NCBI RefSeq assembly: GCF_037392515.1
Contig: NC_090282.1
Coordinates: 56,382,843 to 56,446,842 of the forward strand
Length of the DNA: 64,000 nucleotides
Origin: Haliotis asinina
Taxonomy: Eukaryota > Mollusca > Gastropoda > Lepetellida > Haliotidae
Direction of reading: 5' to 3'
The notes beneath the pieces were generated by a model, which saw only the letters and a list, made by a program, of their open reading frames with translations, was not told the DNA's origin and made no database searches. This document shows positions 49,063-57,960 of this stretch, piece by piece. A program made the translations under genes and the position numbers. Positions within the stretch are counted from its first letter, which is position 1; every line of letters starts with the position of its first letter.

Positions 49063-49500
49063 ATACAGTCGAACCCCATTTATCCAGACATTTTGTTTCA
49101 CTCGAAAATCATCGGGATAGTGAGACGTCCAGTTAACTGGATCAAACAAGCAAAATGTGAAAATTTAGTGAAAGCAAAAAATGTTCATGTACGTATATTA
49201 ATAAATCAACAGTCAATAGTAATAACAGTGAATCACCAACATAAAAGTGTACCGATAATACATGGAAGGCAGTACGCAGGTTACCATTTGTCAGGTTGTC
49301 TCGGATGTAATCATGTAGCGTGTGAAGCTTCAGATGGTAAGTTAGATGAAAAATGTAAATTGATGACAAGTATTTCCCCATTGCATATTCTTTTTTTAAA
49401 TGTTAAATGCCCTAAAAATATATGACATCGCATCAAACTTATGCTATTTGCAGAAAGTAAACTTCCGGACGGGCTGGGATAGAACAATTGAGTTTGAGTG
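49063..49500 (+). mobile_element. Possible Tigger/pogo-type element fragment
   Basis: It starts TACAGTCGAACCCCATTTATCC, a form close to Tc/pogo-group termini (CAGTCGAACCCC), preceded by TA. A matching right end and a transposase were not found, so this is a weak call. Confidence 0.3.
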
Positions 49501-49591
49501 TATACACAAATAAAGGTGTTTGAAATCACACAATACCTATGAAATAAAACAAAAATTATTCCAATATGTGGCAGTCATTATTATCAGTTGG

Positions 49592-49715
49592 ACAGTTGCC
49601 TAGCACAGTGGTTTAAGTGCTTGCACAGGTTCAAATCTCCTCATGGGTACAATGTGTGAAGCTCATTTCTGGTGTCCCTCTCCATGGGATATTGATGGAA
49701 TATTGCAGTGTAACA
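49592..49715 (+). repeat. SINE, family 1, plus orientation
   Basis: GCACAGTGGTTTAAGTGCTT, then CACAGGTTCAAATCTCCTC, GTGTGAAGCTCATTTCTGG and GGATATTGATGGAATATTGC. Confidence 0.65.
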
Positions 49716-50325
49716 CCCTTATCACTCAGTATTGCCAGTCTTGCATATGTGAAATGTTTTCAGGATGTTTTTTTTTCCCTTTTTCCAAATTAATTGAATT
49801 AATTAATGACAGCCTATTTAAAGTAGATAATAGCTGAGACATGTACTTGATGATGTTTCCTATGATAAGGTAAACATCACTTGTCTGCCATCATGCTGTA
49901 AACCTGAAATATACACCACCTCTGTGTTACTGGGACCCAGACCAGCTGGTATTGATTAGCTGATGTATGTATGTCCACATGGCCCAGTCATAGGGGGAGG
50001 GGGCTTGGGGTGGGGGAGATAAGTGATGTATGGCATATTCTGTCAATCAGTGTCGGGTCAATACCCAACACATAAAGCAGTCAGAAGTAGCCTACTTAAC
50101 TATGTTAACAGAATTGTCTTATTAACACCACAATGTGCAACTTTTCACTGGGAAAGCCAGAAATGAGTTTTATAAATGGTTTTTACTGGCTTCCCAGCAG
50201 GATTTCTGGTTTTATATACATAGCAAATCGTGCCAAGCAAATTGTTCTACATTGAACTGCTGGATCACCTGTGTCTTTCTTCAACTGTTTCCCTGACCTT
50301 GCACACAGTTTTATCACATATTTGG

Positions 50326-50395
50326 GCGAGTTTAGTGAGTAAGTTTAGAGTTACATCGCACTCAGCAATATTCCAGCTATATGGCAGCTCACATA
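50326..50395 (-). repeat. SINE tail, family 2
   Basis: GAGTTTAGTGAGTAAGTTTAG followed by GCACTCAGCAATATTCCAGC and TATATGGCAGC only; truncated after the tail. Confidence 0.55.
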
Positions 50396-52372
50396 TTAGG
50401 TAAAGACAGTGGATCAAAACAGTATCAGGGTATTATTGACACAGAAATGTGCACTCAGTAAGCTCATAATGTCTGGAATCATTGCAGAAATCTCATGTGA
50501 GATCTCATGGAAGATGGAAATTAATTATTGGGGGACTTGTGGACATTAATTTTTTGTGTTCGCTTTGTCAAATCTAGGGTATCTAGGAAAATCAACAAAC
50601 AAGGCATCAACCCAGATGATCAGAAATTGTGGAATTCACAAACAGGAACAAATGTCAGTAGAATGAACATGATGAGAGAAGCTGTCACATGTTGTTAGCC
50701 TTCACCCTTCACCTTACTAATGCCTTGTGGCACATTATATAGATGTTGCAGTTGATCAGATGATTCAAGCCTTAAAGGGGCACTGATGCAGAGTGAATAA
50801 TGTTTCTCGCAAAAGGTCTAATTACGCAACCAAACTGCAAATTGGTCAGCGCCCGCTCCCTCGACCGTGATGGACACAGTCAGGAGGCCGGATGCCCATC
50901 ATATGCCATTACTTAAAAATATCCATGGTATTCCTTGTCATAACAAAATATCCCAGCAGTGTATTTTTTTCGGATGCTTGGATGGTATAGTGACTGATCC
51001 AATTTGATCCTATTTCTGTGTTTTAAACCTCAATATTTAAACATGTTATGTGAAAATATGATGTCTACAGGCACGTAGCAAGCCATTTGTTTCAGTCCGA
51101 AAGATTGCAAAGCTTTATATTTAGGTAGTTTTGAGTGTTGGTTCAGCTGTGATAGCAAATATCATACGTAAATTTTGGTAGCTATGGTAGCAACCCAGGT
51201 TTATTATTTATGATAATAAAAACACATAGTTGATTTATTTGAATTCGTAAACTAAAAACGATGACTTTGCCTTTGGTAGAGAAATCAGAAAATCTTCTTA
51301 TGTAAAAACCCCCAACTTACTACACCTATTTACCAAAGTACACAGCAAATGCCTGTATGTATTCCTTATGTAACGAAGTTTCGTTGGTATCCTCAAAACA
51401 GTTTCGGCCCATAAGTGTTTTCAGGATACATGCGACACAGAGATTACATCTTCCTTGCTGTAACTCGCGTTTGATGGTGTAAACCTACACGGTATTTGTC
51501 ATCATTCTCTGGATGGTCAGTTAATGAATTTATAACAGGAATAATTAGTAGTAACAACTCTCAGGTTACTCAACAAAGGTTCCCATTTGGCATTTCTCCT
51601 GTCTGGAGTAAATACTCAACAGTATAAATTAAGGTCTGTAATGGCAAATGTATTGTATGTTATGTAATATGTGCATGTAAGTGATGCAAGAGGGTTTATC
51701 AGCTGAGTTACAAAAACAAACATAGATCAAAGGATTAACCGATAACACACTGATTGATTAATTACTTTTATCTTCTACAGCGGATTTGTCAAAAGGCAGT
51801 GTGTATAGATGTACTAATCTATACTGACTACATCCTCTCGTAAAGTGCGAGTGTAAAAAAACATCCTCCCTTCAAAGAATTAACCACCATTGCGTTCATT
51901 GATTGATTGCTCATTATATTTTAACTATATTACTTAGAATGGCGGGCATCATACAATTTGTTGCCAGATGTGCTATCTTGGGTGACCAATGAGAGGTTTA
52001 TTGGGTTTTCACCAATGTGAAAGACGTGAAACGATGTGTTGCTTTTTCGTAAATTAGACTGTTGTAAGACACACGACACAGAGCAGGATTATTTACCAGC
52101 TGCAGATGAATTGAATATCGTTCTTTTATGTGGATATTGATGGATACATTCCTGAACAAGGTAGTAGCCTGACATTGTTGCTATAAAATTAGTCTGTTTT
52201 ACATTTGTTATTTGCATTTTGTTGTGATTTATTTGTTGTAGCATTCAGTAGAATCTATATGACAGAAAACACACACTAGATCGCGTATGTGTGTGAAATA
52301 GGATCCACATTGGCAATCTATAAGTAGTATAGGGAATGACAGTTCTGGACCACTTTCAAGAAATGTCTCTAC

Positions 52373-52399
52373 AAAGCCTTATTTAGTAAATAAGGCTTT
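52373..52399. terminator. Perfect 27-bp palindrome at the left edge of the viral genes
   Basis: Two 13-bp arms (AAAGCCTTATTTA and its reverse complement) around a single G at 52386. It lies 36 bp beyond the stop codon of the last leftward gene, where a transcription-end hairpin would be expected. It could also be part of the element's terminal structure. Confidence 0.5.
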
Positions 52400-52424
52400 G
52401 GTTGGGCCATTAGCTCTTGCTACT

Positions 52425-52672
52425 ATTACCCCTACTACTTAACGTGTGTTGGAGGTAACACTGTGCCGTACGGTACGATCAATAATTCTTCTCTTACAAA
52501 CCCCCTACCCGGCCCATCCCTCAAGTAGTACAAGTTAGGTTCGTCGGCTTTCATATCCACTTTATCTATGTTGTAAGTTTTGATTGACCATATAGGATCG
52601 GTGGCCCGCTTACGGCTATCACCCTCGTGTTCCCCTGGCTGGTATAGATACATTACCCCTACTACTTAACGT
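52425..52672. repeat. 21-bp direct repeat framing the leftmost viral ORF
   Basis: The 21 bp at 52425-52445 (core ACCCCTACTACTTAACG) recur unchanged at 52652-52672, 227 bp apart. The right copy contains the start codon and the left copy the stop codon of the ORF between them. This suggests duplication or slippage at the gene's ends. Confidence 0.85.
52435..52653 (-). CDS. Possible integrase C-terminal fragment, 72 aa
   Basis: The segment IWSIKTYNIDKVDMKADEPN, then LYYLRDGPGRGFVREEL, resembles the small SH3-like C-terminal domain of retroviral-type integrases used by Mavericks (pattern W..EI..I..V....P..Y.L.D..G....G.F..EEL). The zinc and catalytic core domains are absent: the upstream sequence in this frame stops within four codons (TAA). 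So this is either a truncated integrase end or a small protein of unknown function. It is the last gene of the leftward block, framed by 21-bp direct repeats. The family call is tentative. Confidence 0.4.
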   Translation of the reverse strand: MYLYQPGEHEGDSRKRATDPIWSIKTYNIDKVDMKADEPNLYYLRDGPGRGFVREELLIVPYGTVLPPTHVK

Positions 52673-52707
52673 CTGTGCCTATGTCACGTTTATATCGATG
52701 AAACAGT

Positions 52708-53325
52708 TTAACGTGAACCGCCTACGATCTCTTTGGTGTTCATAATAAAGGCTTGTTGGGCTTTTTGTATCCCCTGTTCTATGTACTTTTTTTTCTCGTC
52801 CTCGCTGATAGCAGACTTACGAGACTTGGACCGAATATCTTGTTTCATTCCGTTATATTTTTTGAGTTCAGATAGGATTGAACGAAACTCCTCTTCTGAG
52901 ATCTTACTGTCAGAGAGTGCCGTGGAAATTCGCTCACTCACTGTGTTCAGCTTTGCTTCGGCCAGAACCCTGATCTCGTCGTGTTTCAATGCCTTACGAT
53001 TAAGTCTGCGTGATACTAACTTAAGCGCCAACCCTGCCAACCCTGCCACCCCAGCTGTTATTTCAATACCTAGCACTATAGGTGCAGCCACGATGGTAGC
53101 CAACAACCCAACGCCTGCCGCCCCTAGCCCCATGCTGGTTGCCATAAGGGTAGTGTCAGCCCCGTCCACGATATTGAAAGCTCTCTTGTACTTTTTACAT
53201 AGTGCTTTCCGCGTGTCACGGTCTTGTTCTAGTTGGCGTTTCACATCACATAACTGCCTCAAGCGGAACCCATCTACGGTTTCCAGTGTCTTCGCTACTT
53301 CCTCTACGACTGGGTACAGACCCAT
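52708..53325 (-). CDS. Viral membrane protein, 205 aa, two hydrophobic segments and C-terminal helix
   Basis: Not assigned to a named family. Residues 1-50 are charged and helical. Residues about 57-105 are strongly hydrophobic and Gly/Ala-rich (MGLGAAGVGLLATIVAAPIV, then AGVAGLAGLALKLV), enough for one or two membrane spans. The rest is a charged helical region (AEAKLNTVSERISTALSDSK, EEEFRSILSELKKYNGMKQ). I believe proteins of this design recur in Maverick-like elements of invertebrates. The start at 53325 is supported by TATATATTATAGG directly upstream of the ATG. The neighbouring stop codon at 53327 leaves a one-base gap, so the two genes are probably co-transcribed. Confidence 0.7.
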   Translation of the reverse strand: MGLYPVVEEVAKTLETVDGFRLRQLCDVKRQLEQDRDTRKALCKKYKRAFNIVDGADTTLMATSMGLGAAGVGLLATIVAAPIVLGIEITAGVAGLAGLALKLVSRRLNRKALKHDEIRVLAEAKLNTVSERISTALSDSKISEEEFRSILSELKKYNGMKQDIRSKSRKSAISEDEKKKYIEQGIQKAQQAFIMNTKEIVGGSR

Positions 53326-53326
53326 C

Positions 53327-53992
53327 CTATAATATATATTTTGAAAGATATTTTAATTGGGTTTCAGTTAAAAGTCTATCAATGAATTTGAAGTCTACAA
53401 GATCTAGACTCCCAGTCAGGGTAATAGGTGAGAGGCTAATAGACTTTTCTGTTGTAATAAAAACCCCAAGGAGGCTTATTAAGTGGTTTATAGGACCCGT
53501 GGTATCCCGTTGTATAACAATACGACAATATTCGCCTTTGTGTATGCTAAACCAGTGTATTAACACCCCGGGTAAAATTTGGTGTACTATTGGGGGGTCT
53601 CCATTGTCTGAATACTCAAAGAAGACTTCTATGATGAGTGTGAAAGGGGGGAATATTATTTCAGGATTACTAAATGTTAATTTATTTTCGAATGAAGACG
53701 TTAACCTATTTTTGTTAGTTCTTCTTAATCCCCTCTCCGGAATAAAATCCCCGGGCCAGATACCGTTGTTCCTAATCTTAGAGATACGCCCCAATTCGGT
53801 TAATGTGATATAAGGTGAGGTGAGTGTTAAGTTGATCAGCCATTTGGGCTCTTTAAAATCTGATAACGACATCCGTCTGTACACGTTGTCTTTGAATTGT
53901 AGGATGTATAATTCATCTTCCTCACCAGGCTGATCGAATCCCTCCGTATCTCCTAGGTCGTTAAGCGTAGTGTTGGGACGATGACTGGTCAT
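53327..53992 (-). CDS. Viral protein of unknown function, 221 aa, paralogue of the next gene
   Basis: No recognised domain. The N-terminus has LNDLGDTEGFDQPGEED, then YILQFKDNVYRRM. The middle is beta-rich (WLINLTLTSPYITLTELGRI). The C-terminus ends FKFIDRLLTETQLKYLSKYIL. The same three blocks in the same order occur in the neighbouring gene (54914-54003), so the pair arose by tandem duplication. It lies 10 bp after that gene's stop. The beta-rich pattern would suit a structural or fibre-like role, but that is a guess. Confidence 0.7.
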   Translation of the reverse strand: MTSHRPNTTLNDLGDTEGFDQPGEEDELYILQFKDNVYRRMSLSDFKEPKWLINLTLTSPYITLTELGRISKIRNNGIWPGDFIPERGLRRTNKNRLTSSFENKLTFSNPEIIFPPFTLIIEVFFEYSDNGDPPIVHQILPGVLIHWFSIHKGEYCRIVIQRDTTGPINHLISLLGVFITTEKSISLSPITLTGSLDLVDFKFIDRLLTETQLKYLSKYIL

Positions 53993-54002
53993 TATTATAC
54001 TA

Positions 54003-54914
54003 TTACGATATAATTTCCAACTGGTTTTTTGATAATAATTCAGGGGTGAACTTCATACCCATGAAGTGTATGTTGTCAGGCAGGAAGATCTTGGTTAGTG
54101 ATATCTTGTTTTCCACGATCACGTTGACCCCCTCCAGACTGGTGTCGGCTCCAACACCCACCCGCACGTAAACGTTGCAAACTTGATACTGGTGTCGTTT
54201 CACCCACCCGAGTTTGATCCCCTTCACGATCTCGACATCATTCCCCGATGGTTCCCATAGGTAGACTTTGATGATCAGTGTTGAGTTTGCTGGTAGACTC
54301 TCTAGTATCTTGACCACGCCTTCGAATTCAGACACCAACTGCAATGTCACGTTTTGTATGGTCAGTTTACTAGATAGCATGTGGGCTGCTATAGTGTTGA
54401 CTGGGCTGACGACTACGCTACGTCTCTGAGTTGGGACGTAAGCCACGAGCAGGGTTCCATTGTTCACGACTTTGTTTAGGTGGTTGTCTTTGTTATCCGT
54501 GAACACGTAGGGAGAGACGAGTCTAATATTGAGAAACCAGTCGTTATCGGGTAACAACACCCACTTGTCATCTTCGGTGAAGACGAGCATATATGGCTTG
54601 TTTCGGGCGACGGTAGTGCTCTCAACATCGTCTAAGTCGAACAGTTTACCCCCGAACGATGGGTATATTATCCAATTATTATTACCGGTGTTGACAAGGG
54701 CGTACTTAGTGTTGACTGTTGCTCTTGTGGTATCTACTATATCACTTAGGGTTCCACCGGAGGGGATTTCAACGCGTTTGTAAATGTTGTTTTTCAGTTG
54801 CAAGGCGTACGATTTACCATCTACTCCGGGAGCGTCGAAACCGCGCGTGTCTCAGAGGTCGGAGAGCCCGATATTGACGCATTTTTTCACTCCGGGCCCT
54901 TGTGCGCTGGTCAT
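54003..54914 (-). pseudogene. Viral paralogue of the 221-aa gene, interrupted by an in-frame TGA
   Basis: The frame begins at ATG 54914-54912, which overlaps the previous stop as ATGA. It is cut by TGA at 54854-54852 (codon 21), in the middle of the conserved block that reads DLGDTEGFD in the paralogue. The remaining 266 codons from 54803 are intact and carry two similar internal units (YALVNTGNNNWIIYP and YMLVFTEDDKWVLLP), then WFLNIRLVSPY, and end FMGMKFTPELLSKNQLEIIS. Either a nonsense mutation has silenced the gene or a shorter product starts at an internal codon. Function unknown; longer than its paralogue through the duplicated internal unit. Confidence 0.7.
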
Positions 54915-55564
54915 TTTACATGAAGCGTTAAGCTGAGGTATCCTATATTTACAGGATTATGATTTATATCTAACACCGATATTGTCAGCTCAGGTATGTT
55001 GCCCTGGGTTAATCTCTTATACTGCCGTGGTGAAAACGACTCGGTTCTACCGTCGTTGTATTTCTCAGTTTTCACCGGCACTGCTCTCAGTATAGTGGAA
55101 GGGTGACCTCCTTGAATGTTGTACGTTGTGCTCACCTGACCGAGATGAATGTACAGCTCTCGGTACGGTACTAGGTCGGGTAACTTCATGCCTGTGACGG
55201 TTGTTGTTGGTTTTATCTCGTCAGGAGACATACCGAGTATCCTCGCTAATGGTCGGCCGAGCCTCAAGGAGGTTCTTCCGTTGTTGATTAACACCACTGT
55301 GCCGTTTGAGTCGTTCATCTTGAGTTCGGCTCCCAGGGGTTTGAAGACCTCGTTGTTTAGAGAGCACACGCTGTAGTAGCCGTCAGTTATCTGACTGCGA
55401 GTTCCACTGACGAACAGCTTATTGTTGCTGGCGTTGATGTTAGTCCATTGTGGTAGGTAGGTGATATCGCAGAGTGCGACTTCGAGTTGACCTGACGTGT
55501 TATCGATCGCGTGCGTCAGCTGAACGGCCTCACCGCTCGTTATTCCTGGAAGTGTTATGTACAT
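54911..55564 (-). CDS. Putative penton / minor capsid protein (single jelly roll), 217 aa
   Basis: The Maverick minor capsid (penton) protein sits at the fivefold vertices. The second half shows the pattern I associate with this family: a Tyr/Arg-rich YRELYIHLGQVSTTYN, then STILRAVPVK, a short FSPRQYKRL block, PELTISVLDINHNPV and a final strand GYLSLTLHVK ending right at the C-terminus. The length is in the family's range. It is transcribed leftwards from a 29-bp palindromic spacer shared with the 390-aa gene, and its stop overlaps the next start (ATGA). The call rests on motif pattern and position, not on a search. Confidence 0.5.
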   Translation of the reverse strand: MYITLPGITSGEAVQLTHAIDNTSGQLEVALCDITYLPQWTNINASNNKLFVSGTRSQITDGYYSVCSLNNEVFKPLGAELKMNDSNGTVVLINNGRTSLRLGRPLARILGMSPDEIKPTTTVTGMKLPDLVPYRELYIHLGQVSTTYNIQGGHPSTILRAVPVKTEKYNDGRTESFSPRQYKRLTQGNIPELTISVLDINHNPVNIGYLSLTLHVK

Positions 55565-55596
55565 ATTATAATATATAATTTATATATTATAATATG
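55562..55596. promoter_or_regulatory. Perfect 35-bp palindrome forming a divergent promoter with both start codons
   Basis: Two 17-bp arms (CATATTATAATATATAA and its reverse complement) flank a single T at 55579. The outer trinucleotides are the ATG codons of the two divergent genes (55564-55562 minus, 55594-55596 plus). The whole 29-bp spacer is A/T only. Each gene thus has the identical TATA-rich upstream sequence. Confidence 0.85.
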
Positions 55597-56766
55597 GATT
55601 TAGCACACTTGAAAATCGTGGTGAATGCAGATGGTACGGGGTTTAAAACAACCTTTATTAATATCTTTGAAAACTATATCGTGTCCGTTAATAACGCGCA
55701 GGCGGTGGTAAACTGGAATCAAAACCCAATGCAGTTTTGGCAGAACCAACTCAACTTTGCTGTGTGGTGTGCGACGACAGGGTCGGGTGTGACACCAGAC
55801 TACGGTATAGACGAACTGAGTAAGGCGGTTATTTTGTTTCATATTTATTATCAAACGAGACGAATATTGAAGGAAATAAGTGCTCCTCTTCCCCAAGATA
55901 AAGCGTGGAGTATGACGAATAACCCCTATGATAAACGCGCTTATGAACGTGTTTGTGGGGAGTTTGAGATTCCAACGAATAAAGACTTTCGCCTTCCTGG
56001 TGTGAACCATGGTCTCGGTATAGTTCTCGTGTACTTCTACAGGTCCGGAACATATTATGCCGGTTCTAAAGATGGTTCATACAACCCAAACCGTCATACA
56101 TTTACAGGCCCCACAACGAATGAAAAGATCCATGTCAGCTGTATAAAGCAAACCAATCCTGATGCAGCCACAGCCTGGACTAAAATGATCTCAAAAACAT
56201 CGAAAGAATTCACTCGTGCTGGTACAATACGCTTGAACGACTCGATTCGAACGTACGTGTGGGCGCTGTTGGGTGCGCAGTCGATGACGCGTTCCAACAT
56301 CCTAGGTAAGGGAACTGCTTACGACGCTCAGAAACAGTTCGTTTCCAACGTTGAGGATGCTATCAATTCTCCAGTTGATCTCCCGCGGGCCATCGACCGT
56401 TACCAAAACGTGTTAGAATACGCCAGATCGAAAGTCAATTACGTGTTCGGCGTGGGGCTGTACATGGCTCCGAGTGATATGCAACTGAGAGTAAAAAAAG
56501 TGGTGGGTTATAACAACAAAATAGTCATAGCCACGGCGGGCCAAAAGTTGGGTATCAACCCTGATATTAACACCCCCTATATCCCACACATCCCACCACG
56601 TGAAACGGGTATAGTTGCGCCGCCCCCGGAGCCTAAAGTTCATGTGCCCCCCACACACCCTCATATGTATGTGGGGGTACCCCCCTATCAGCAGCATATT
56701 GATAATAAAACAGCCCTAGTGGTTGGTGGGGTAACTTTGGGACTTATTTGGTTAAAGATTTCTTAG
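55594..56766 (+). CDS. Viral protein of unknown function with C-terminal membrane anchor, 390 aa
   Basis: Not assigned to a named function. Residues 1-300 look like a folded domain (VNWNQNPMQFWQNQLNFAVW, then YYQTRRILKEISAPLPQDK, RLNDSIRTYVWALLGAQSM, VDLPRAIDRYQNVLEYARSK). Residues about 325-370 are Pro-rich (PPPEPKVHVPP). The last 20 residues form one hydrophobic segment (LVVGGVTLGLIWLKIS). A large N-terminal domain with a C-terminal anchor would suit a virion membrane or entry-related protein, but this is inference. A GC-rich mini-palindrome lies in the Pro-rich part. The 3' end overlaps the convergent gene by 23 bp. Confidence 0.75.
   Translation: MDLAHLKIVVNADGTGFKTTFINIFENYIVSVNNAQAVVNWNQNPMQFWQNQLNFAVWCATTGSGVTPDYGIDELSKAVILFHIYYQTRRILKEISAPLPQDKAWSMTNNPYDKRAYERVCGEFEIPTNKDFRLPGVNHGLGIVLVYFYRSGTYYAGSKDGSYNPNRHTFTGPTTNEKIHVSCIKQTNPDAATAWTKMISKTSKEFTRAGTIRLNDSIRTYVWALLGAQSMTRSNILGKGTAYDAQKQFVSNVEDAINSPVDLPRAIDRYQNVLEYARSKVNYVFGVGLYMAPSDMQLRVKKVVGYNNKIVIATAGQKLGINPDINTPYIPHIPPRETGIVAPPPEPKVHVPPTHPHMYVGVPPYQQHIDNKTALVVGGVTLGLIWLKIS
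56644..56690. repeat. GC-rich mini-palindrome, copy 1
   Basis: CCCCCCACACACCC followed after a short gap by TATGTGGGGGTACCCCCC, in the Pro-rich tail of the 390-aa gene. The least typical copy. Confidence 0.6.
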
Positions 56767-57928
56767 CCGCTACGTACACCAGACCCGCCACGGCGACGAT
56801 GGCTGCCCACATGTTTTGACTGAGCCACATGGCAGTTTTAGCCAGAGCGCCCAACAACCACGAGACGATGCTACCCAGGATGCCGGGAAGGGCTTCGGCG
56901 GCTTTACCAGCCAGTTTAGCTAGGCCTTCCCCGAGTTTTTTTATCCAGTCTTTAATACCACCACCTGTGGGAGTTCCCCCGCCGCCAGGTGTGGGGGGTG
57001 TGGGGGTTCCTCCCACCAGTGACACCACCAGGGTTGATATGATGAAACCCAATGCAGTCAGAATGCTAGCGATGGTGATCCCTTGCTCCCGGAACAATAT
57101 CCGAATCCTGTCTGCTAACGTGGTGTCTCGGTGGAGGACTTGATTGATGGTTTCCCGTATACGGCTGACCTGGGATCGAAGCTTTTCTTTGAAGGAGGAT
57201 GCTGTCTCCAGCCAGACCTTCTTTTCCTCTTCCAAATCACGTATTCGTTTCTCGATGGGGGCTTTCAGAGCCTCGTCCTCAGTTTCACCGAGTTTTTTCC
57301 TTTCATAGGCGATGTGGTCGTCTATCTCACTCATTTTGGCCGTGCTTTTCCAGAGATGACCACGAATGGTTTGCATTAACAGGTCCAACCCCCGCAGTTC
57401 CCTAAAGGTATTTTTGAGCCCCGGGAAGGGCTCGTTCTCGTAGTCGGCCAACACCTTTTTAATATCATAAGTCATGTTTTGATCCGATGGGGCGTCCCTG
57501 ATGCCTTCCAGACTTTGAACTAACTCCGGAGGAATCTTAGGTCGCGCGCCACCGTAATATTCTAAGCCTAGTTTATCGCGGATAAAGTCAATCCCATATT
57601 TTCTGGCCAATGTTGATAAGGCAAGCGGTTTTCCCGTGCTTTTATTCACGAGATCGGCATCCGGGTGAGCCTTCAAACGCAGCGTTTTATTGATGAGGGT
57701 AAACTTGGAATGTTCCCTTCCCGGCTGCTTGATGTTGTCTCTAGTTTCAATTGCGTTGTAATAATCGTCGACGGCGCCCTTAATGAGTTCGGCCCTTTGC
57801 TTTGATAATGAGGTCTCAACTGCGTCGACAGCCGGCTGTAGGCCCGTACTGAATGAGGTCTCCTGGTCATCATCGAATGCCTGGGCACTATCGCCCGACA
57901 TCTCCGTCATATCTATGTCTTCATCCAT
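56744..57928 (-). CDS. Viral coiled-coil membrane protein, 394 aa
   Basis: Function unknown. Residues 1-35 are very acidic. Residues about 190-270 are a charged helical coiled-coil region (MSEIDDHIAYERKKLGETED, EKRIRDLEEEKKVWLETASS). Three hydrophobic segments follow (ASILTALGFIISTLVVSLV, ALPGILGSIVSWLLGALAK, MWAAIVAVAGLVYVAA). Between the first and second lies a Gly/Pro/Thr insert (GGTPTPPTPGGGGTPTGGG) that is the translation of a GC-rich mini-palindrome. Without that insert the segments would be almost contiguous, so the insert looks like a late addition. It is divergently transcribed from the capsid gene, 32 bp apart. Confidence 0.75.
   Translation of the reverse strand: MDEDIDMTEMSGDSAQAFDDDQETSFSTGLQPAVDAVETSLSKQRAELIKGAVDDYYNAIETRDNIKQPGREHSKFTLINKTLRLKAHPDADLVNKSTGKPLALSTLARKYGIDFIRDKLGLEYYGGARPKIPPELVQSLEGIRDAPSDQNMTYDIKKVLADYENEPFPGLKNTFRELRGLDLLMQTIRGHLWKSTAKMSEIDDHIAYERKKLGETEDEALKAPIEKRIRDLEEEKKVWLETASSFKEKLRSQVSRIRETINQVLHRDTTLADRIRILFREQGITIASILTALGFIISTLVVSLVGGTPTPPTPGGGGTPTGGGIKDWIKKLGEGLAKLAGKAAEALPGILGSIVSWLLGALAKTAMWLSQNMWAAIVAVAGLVYVAAKKSLTK
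56967..57021. repeat. GC-rich mini-palindrome, copy 2
   Basis: GTGTGGGGGGTGTGGGGGTT, then CCTCCCACCAGTG, preceded by GGGAGTTCCCCC. It encodes the Gly/Pro/Thr linker of the 394-aa membrane protein on the minus strand. Confidence 0.8.
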
Positions 57929-57960
57929 TAGTATTAAAAATATATTTCATTTATATAACA
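57929..57960. promoter_or_regulatory. Divergent 32-bp AT-rich promoter
   Basis: The spacer between the ATG codons of the 394-aa gene (minus) and the capsid gene (plus) includes AAAAATATATTTC and TTTATATAACA. It is 29 of 32 bases A/T, far richer than the coding sequence beside it. The 5' leaders must be very short. Confidence 0.6.

Larger units (their letters stand above)
48430..52365. other. Host spacer up to the viral element, no recognised gene
   Basis: AT-rich with no supportable coding frame. It holds a Tigger/pogo-like end near 49063, a plus-strand family 1 SINE at 49592-49715 and a family 2 tail at 50326-50395. The left junction of the viral element could not be located precisely; it lies at or left of 52373. 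Confidence 0.4.

Noticed and set aside
52733..53813. Plus-strand frames of about 200 codons
   Set aside because: Antisense shadows of the leftward viral genes, which have promoter boxes, start/stop overlaps and coherent protein features.
54852..54854. Programmed stop-codon readthrough in the viral paralogue
   Set aside because: No readthrough context or downstream structure is evident, and the paralogue has a sense codon; a nonsense mutation is simpler, though not proven.
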